Positions 59,555 to 64,000 of a stretch of DNA of 64,000 nucleotides are shown piece by piece. Positions within the stretch are counted from its first letter, which is position 1. Each line of letters begins with the position of its first letter. The notes under the pieces were generated by a model. It made no database searches and was not told the DNA's origin. It worked only from the letters and a program-made list of their open reading frames with translations. Made by a program: the position numbers and the translations under genes. Where the stretch lies: the NCBI GenBank assembly GCA_038025085.1, contig CM076139.1:24908807-24972806 (forward strand), given 5' to 3'. The stretch comes from Tetragonia tetragonoides. Its lineage: Eukaryota; Streptophyta; Magnoliopsida; Caryophyllales; Aizoaceae.

Positions 59555-60940
59555 ATGGGGAAGAAAGACAAAGCTAAACGAGGGAATGGAAATCAAGATG
59601 ATGATGCGGGAAAATCAGCAGCTCCACCATGTCCCACAAAAAATGTGAATCAAAGGCAATGAACCAATACAAATCATGAAAACCTAAATCGAGTTATGCG
59701 CAACCTCAGGGATGAACTGGAGGATTCAGATGTAATGACGCCAGATGCGCGAACACAAACAGCTCAGAAATTGGAATTAGCAAAGGAAAAAATCGATTCC
59801 TGGCTTTCGAAAATGAAGGAGACAGCAGAAAACCATTTCTCGTCTGAAGATGAGGGTGAAGAGACAGAAATGGCGAAACAGCAAGAAACTGCAAACATAG
59901 GTAAGTTCTCAGCTTGGGAAAAATTCGACATAACAAAACTGAAAAATTCTGGATTTAAACTGGATTATATTGCACCTGCTATGCATGAGGGTAAACCGGT
60001 TGGGGAAATTAATTTGAGGGACATTGAATCTGAAATAAATTACTGGAAACAAGCGATTGTTTGCTATGTTATGGGGTCTAGACCGCCAATTACTGTGTTT
60101 AGTGGATTTCTAAGAAGAATTTGGGCAAAAAGGGGGATGAACAAAATTTCGATGATGAAAAATGGACTAGTTCTGGTTCGTTTTGACTCAGTTGAGCAGA
60201 GGGATGCTGTAATTCAGGAAGGGGTATATCATTTTGACAACAAACCATTGATAGTCAGGCCATGGTCTGAAAATGTGGACTATGCTCATGAGGAACTGAC
60301 CTCGGTTCCTATATGGGTAAAATTCCCTGGATTAAATGTGAAATATTGGAATGCTATGGGTCTGAGCAAAATTGCAAGCCTTGTTGGAAGACCAATGATG
60401 GCAGATAGGAACACAGAACTCAAAGTAAGGATTCATTATGCCAGAGTGCTAATTGAAGTAGAAATTGGAGGGGTATACCCAGATAAGGTACACTTCAAGA
60501 ATGAGAAGGGAAATATTGCTGAGCAGGAGGTTCAATATGACTGGAAACCTGTTATATGCAGTCACTGCAAACAGCATGGGCATAGTGAACCTGAATGCAG
60601 GATTAAGATTGCTGCTGAAGCACCTGTTCAACTAGTGCCTGTGCAGAATCGACCACCACAATAAGCAAACCCTAGGACCCAGCAATGGCAGAATGCAGGA
60701 AGAGGGAGAGGCAGAATGTGGAATGCAGGGGGAGGTATGAGAGCGGGAAGAGGGAATTACAGACAATTGCAGCAACAGGCCCAAACACAAAATTCTTTTG
60801 ATTTACTGCAAAATGAAGAAGTGCACGAAGGACAAAAGGCACAAGGGGAAGCTGCAGAGCCAGAAACACAGGAGGAGCTGCAACCAGGTGTGATGCCACC
60901 ACAAGGTAAGTCTCCTATCCTGACTAATAGTCATGGATAG
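59555..60940 (+). pseudogene. LINE ORF1 with two stops, no frameshift
   Basis: MGKKDKAKRGNGNQDDDAG start. Stops are TGA 59660-59662 and TAA 60662-60664 (CAA in sisters); the frame otherwise continues to the end LTNSHG at 60940. The DUF4283-like region (SGFLRRIWAKRGMNKIS, FDNKPLIVRPW) and knuckle CSHCKQHGHSEPECRI are intact. ATGGATAG at 60933-60940 overlaps the ORF2 start. Confidence 0.9.
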
Positions 60941-61560
60941 GATCCTTATATGGATTATGAGAGGCCTAAATGGCCCTAATAAACAGAAAAATGTTAGTCT
61001 TTTCTGCAAAAAGATCAATGGTGACTTGGTCCCTTCTTTTTAGGTGCTCTTTTAGTAACTAAAATAAAACTAGTTATTGTGGAAAAATGCAAGGAAAATC
61101 TAATGCCAGGGTGGGAATAGATTGGGTAGAATCTGGCCCATGGTGTTGGGGTTTTTTCTTATGTGCAAATGATAACCTGCAAAGTTATTAACATTGTGAA
61201 GAAAAAGGAATTTGGGGTGAGTTTGTTGTGTATGAGCTAAATGGAAAAGGAGGAAACGAAGAAATTGTGGAAGGAGCTCACTGATTTTGCACATTATTGC
61301 AATACTCCCTGGAGTTGGGGGGGATTCCAACACTGGGCTACTGTCAAGGAGGAGATCCAGATACATTTTCTGAATCACTAGGCTGTAAAAACTGCATTGT
61401 AGAATGTTTTCTACAAAAGTGAACTGGTCTGGGTGTCAATACACTCAGAAAATGGAGATGCAGGGACTTGCAATGTTTCGAGGGTCAGATTCAGATTTCA
61501 GTAGTGCAGTAGCAGGAGAAGATAAACAGCAAGGATAAGAGATGGGTAAGGAATCTGTGA
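60933..61560 (+). pseudogene. ORF2 remnant: decayed endonuclease joined to C-terminal end
   Basis: Starts MDRILIWIMRGLNGPNKQ, with WNVRG altered. Many indels follow to about 61440 (ggtctgggtgtcaatacactc), where the sequence joins the last ~40 codons of ORF2 (ggagatgcagg ... aaggataagagatggg), stop TGA 61558-61560. RT and zf-RVT are missing. The deletion resembles that of L02 but leaves more endonuclease. Confidence 0.82.
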
Positions 61561-62061
61561 AATTCATCTAAATGTGTTTTGTAGATTATAAAAACTATGC
61601 AGAAAGTCCAGCAGGAAAAATCAGAATCAGAGCTCAGCAGAAGGAAAAGATGCAGAATGCAACAAGGCTAGAGAATTTGTAATAGATTAGTTAACTATGT
61701 TTTGTATTTTGCTGTAAGTCAGGAATGTTTGGTTTTGTATGTTTCAGATATGGGGGGTGCATAATTGTTATTTGCACTAAGTCTTTGTAGTTTGGAGTAA
61801 GTGGAAATATTTTATGTTTTTTCTGTAGAACTGTAATAGCTTATTATTTTGTGTTTTGTAATTGCTGTAAATCAGCTAGGATAAGCCACTGGATGCAGTA
61901 TGTTTGCTCCAGGTCTGTTTTTTTAGGGTCGTGTGGTTGTAAAAGGGATGTAGATACAAGGAACCCTACCTAGTAGGTGGCCCTGGATCTGCACTACCTA
62001 TGGGCTGTAATCTTGCTACATTGCAGCTAGTAATAATACAATTTCTGACTTGCACCAAAAA

Positions 62062-62581
62062 ACATTGGCATCGCGTAAAACCGTCCTTACAAGCCAATCA
62101 GGGACCCAATAACCGACCCTGGGGCCTCCCATGTCCGCTAGGGGTCTCCCGTGCGATATGGAGAGAAAATATTAACGTCGAAAACTTTACGTTCGGAGGC
62201 CCAGAACACGTCGCCTACAGCATTCCTAGAGCTCGGTTGCCGTTTTCGCCCAAATTTTTTTCGAGGGGTCTATCATGGCCCTAGGGGACCCTCGGTGCCC
62301 CGGGAGGGTCACCTTAATCTCCAAACTACGATATCACACATGTCGCCGTTTTCGGGCCCTAACATAGGCATCCCGTAAAACCACCCTTACAAGCCTATCA
62401 GGGACCCAATAACCGACCCTAGGGGCGGGGTCTCCTGTGCGATACAGGGCGAAAATATTAACGTCGAAAACTTTGCGTCCGGAGGCCAGAACACGTCGCC
62501 TACAGCATTCCCGGGGCCCGGTTGCCGTTTTCGCCCAAACTTCTCTCGGGGGGTTTGTCATGGCCCCAGAGGACCCTCGGT
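62062..62581. repeat. Satellite: one full and one truncated unit (composite block 2)
   Basis: Unit 62062-62361 and a second from 62362 (variant acataggcatccc) that breaks off after ccccagaggaccctcgg. The variant start, the marker ctaggggcggggt and the breakpoint match block 1 (5162-5671). Confidence 0.9.
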
Positions 62582-62933
62582 GACATGGGCATGGGACATG
62601 GGCCGTGGGCACTTGGACATGGGCACTGGGACATGGAACATGGGCGCTGGGACATAGGTGCTGCGTCATAGGACATGGGTGCTGCGTAATAGGACAAGGG
62701 TGCTGCGTCATGCGACATTGGTGCTGCAGCAATATGGGACATTGGTGCTTCGTCATGGGACAAGGGTGCTACAGCACCATGGGACATGGGTGCTGCGTCA
62801 TGGGACAAGGGTGTTGCAGCACCATGGGACATGGGTGCTGCATCATGGGTTAAGGGTGCTGTAGCACCATGGGATATGGGTGCTGCATTATGGGACAAGG
62901 GTGCTGTAGCACCATGGGACAAGACAAGTCGCG
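62582..62933. repeat. Minisatellite, second copy
   Basis: The same 21/24-bp units as at 5672-6097, with a different number and order of units. It begins more irregularly (gacatgggcatgggacatgggccg) and ends with ggacaagacaagtcgcg in front of the 18S piece, as in block 1. Confidence 0.9.
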
Positions 62934-62943
62934 CCATAGAATA

Positions 62944-62987
<44 letters not shown>

Positions 62988-63164
62988 AGTATATTTTCTC
63001 GTGTTGAGTCAAATTAAGCCGCAGGCTCCACTCCTGTTGGTTCCCTTCCGTCAATTCCTTTAAGTTTCACCCTTGCGACTATACTCCCCCCGAAACCCAA
63101 AAACTTTGATTTCTCATAAGGTGTCGGCGGCGTCCTAAAAGTAACATCCCAAGATCCCTCTTCA

Positions 63165-63228
<64 letters not shown>

Positions 63229-63302
63229 AATTAATTAAAACATCCTTGGCAAATGCTTTCACAGTTGTTCGTCTGATCTTTCATAAATTCACGAATGCCC
63301 CC

Positions 63303-63334
<32 letters not shown>

Positions 63335-63727
63335 AAGGCCAACAAAATAGGACCGGAATCCCATGATGTTATCCCATGCGAATGTATCCAGAGCGTAGGC
63401 CTGCTTTGAGCACTCTAACTTCTTCAAAGTAACAGCACCGGTGGCACGACCTTGCCAGTTAAGTCCATGAGCACATCGCCGGCAGAAGGAGCAGGACGAT
63501 CGGTGCACACCGCTAGGCGGACCGGGCGGCCCACCCCAAGGTCCAACACCAAGCTTTTTAATTAAAATAACTTAAATATACGCTATCGGAGCTGGACTTA
63601 CCCCGGTTGCTGGCACCAGACTTGCCCTCCAATGGATCTTCGTTAAGGGATTTAGATTGTACTCATTCCAATTACCAGACTCACAGAGCCCGGTATTGTT
63701 ATTTATTGTCACTACCTCCCCGTGTCA
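62934..63727 (-). rRNA. 18S rRNA pseudogene fragment, longer copy
   Basis: The reverse complement matches plant 18S rRNA from roughly nucleotide 450 to 1280 (my estimate). It has the same left breakpoint and the same internal deletion (gttcgtctgatctttcataaattc joins acgaatgcccc) as the copy at 6098-6767, but extends about 130-160 bp further toward the rRNA 5' side (ggcaccagacttgccctcc ... ctccccgtgtcag). The shared deletion shows common descent of the two blocks. Confidence 0.9.
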
Positions 63728-64000
63728 GCTATGGCCTTTCGGATCCCTGCCCGCTCAGTGTTCCGCATCCCAGAGAACAGCTAGAGCACGCAGCCCATGC
63801 CACAGCCGCACCGAAGGCTCAACGTGGGTGGACGACGTGCTCAGCTTGAGTAGTCTACCCTGCACCCTTGGGAGGGTGCCGGACGAAGATCTCATCTTTT
63901 CAGGGTTACGACTACCATACGTAGAAATCAAACACAGGAAACCATGCTTCGTCCAATGCAATTCGCTCTTGGAGCAATCGATGAAAAGGTTTATGGGTGT
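63728..64000. other. Unassigned sequence after the 18S fragment
   Basis: About 270 bp with no recognised gene. 18S similarity stops at cgtgtcag. Short open frames exist on both strands but show no known motif. A gcacccttgggagggtgc stretch (63870-63887) can form a hairpin. Confidence 0.5.

Larger units (their letters stand above)
59465..62061 (+). mobile_element. LINE copy L18, internally deleted, composite 3' UTR
   Basis: 5' UTR 59465-59554 with a changed start (caggaattcatctcaaag before atcctctctctaaaatg), ORF1 with two stops, about 500 bp of decayed endonuclease, then the ORF2 tail. The 3' UTR follows L02 up to about 61757 (gtttcagatatgggg) and then L13 (gcactaagtctttgtagtttgg), so it is chimeric. 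Hairpin 61965-61977; poly-A 62056-62061; right target acattggcatcgc (62062-62074) with no left copy. Confidence 0.91.

Noticed and set aside
62500..62937. Minus-strand 145-codon frame over minisatellite and satellite
   Set aside because: Same periodic origin as above; it crosses unrelated repeat types.
63607..63849. 80-codon frame over the end of the 18S relic
   Set aside because: Its first half is antisense 18S rRNA sequence; there is no protein motif.
1..64000. CRISPR array, bacterial operons or phage genes
   Set aside because: Repeats are LINE, satellite and minisatellite; all proteins are plant retrotransposon-type.
1..64000. LTR retrotransposons or DNA transposons
   Set aside because: No LTR pair, integrase, gag-pol protease, transposase or terminal inverted repeats were seen.

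Overview
The window looks like nuclear DNA of a flowering plant. The evidence is plant-type L1 LINEs (ORF1 with a DUF4283-like domain and a CCHC knuckle; ORF2 with APE-type endonuclease, reverse transcriptase and zf-RVT) plus broken pieces of nuclear 18S rDNA. I cannot name the species. No ordinary host gene is visible. The window is repeat-on-repeat heterochromatin-like DNA, perhaps related to a ribosomal spacer or a satellite block.

Layout. At least 18 LINE copies (called L01 to L18 from left to right) all lie on the + strand and make up most of the sequence: L01 1-2811, L02 3158-5161, L03 7777-9207, L04 9221-9489, L05 9503-15241, L06 15255-16355, L07 16369-17014, L08 17332-22551, L09 23163-25664, L10 25678-30687, L11 31318-36180, L12 36527-38445, L13 38461-41874, L14 41924-46725, L15 46979-48077, L16 48431-53808, L17 53840-59163, L18 59465-62061. 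Between them sit one or two units, or fragments, of a roughly 300-315 bp GC-rich satellite. Two related composite blocks near the two ends (5162-6767 and 62062-63727) each contain satellite, then a minisatellite, then a reversed, truncated 18S rRNA pseudogene.

Main result. Every one of the 18 LINE 3' ends (poly-A) joins the satellite at the same base, in front of the 13-mer acattggcatcgc or a variant of it. Most 5' ends are preceded by another copy of the same 13-mer. The copies belong to different subfamilies and have different 5' truncations, so this is best read as many independent insertions by a site-specific LINE lineage, not amplification of one insertion. Because the duplicated target regenerates the site, LINEs have also landed directly on each other, giving head-to-tail arrays separated only by the 13-mer (for example L03-L04-L05-L06-L07).

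How the parts work together. A full-length element has a short pyrimidine-rich 5' UTR (about 75-85 bp), ORF1 (about 460 aa, RNA-binding), an 8-base ORF1/ORF2 overlap ATGGATAG, ORF2 (1130 aa), and a 3' UTR with an invariant small hairpin (CCTAC-nTA-GTAGG) about 90-115 bp before the poly-A. The most intact copies are L17 (intact ORF1; ORF2 broken only by three small frameshifts in the endonuclease part), L11 (full-length ORF2 with one stop) and L05 (full-length ORF2 with one stop but a mutated catalytic Asp). L12 keeps an intact ORF1 but has lost ORF2. Many stops fit C-to-T changes, as expected from methylated, silenced repeats.
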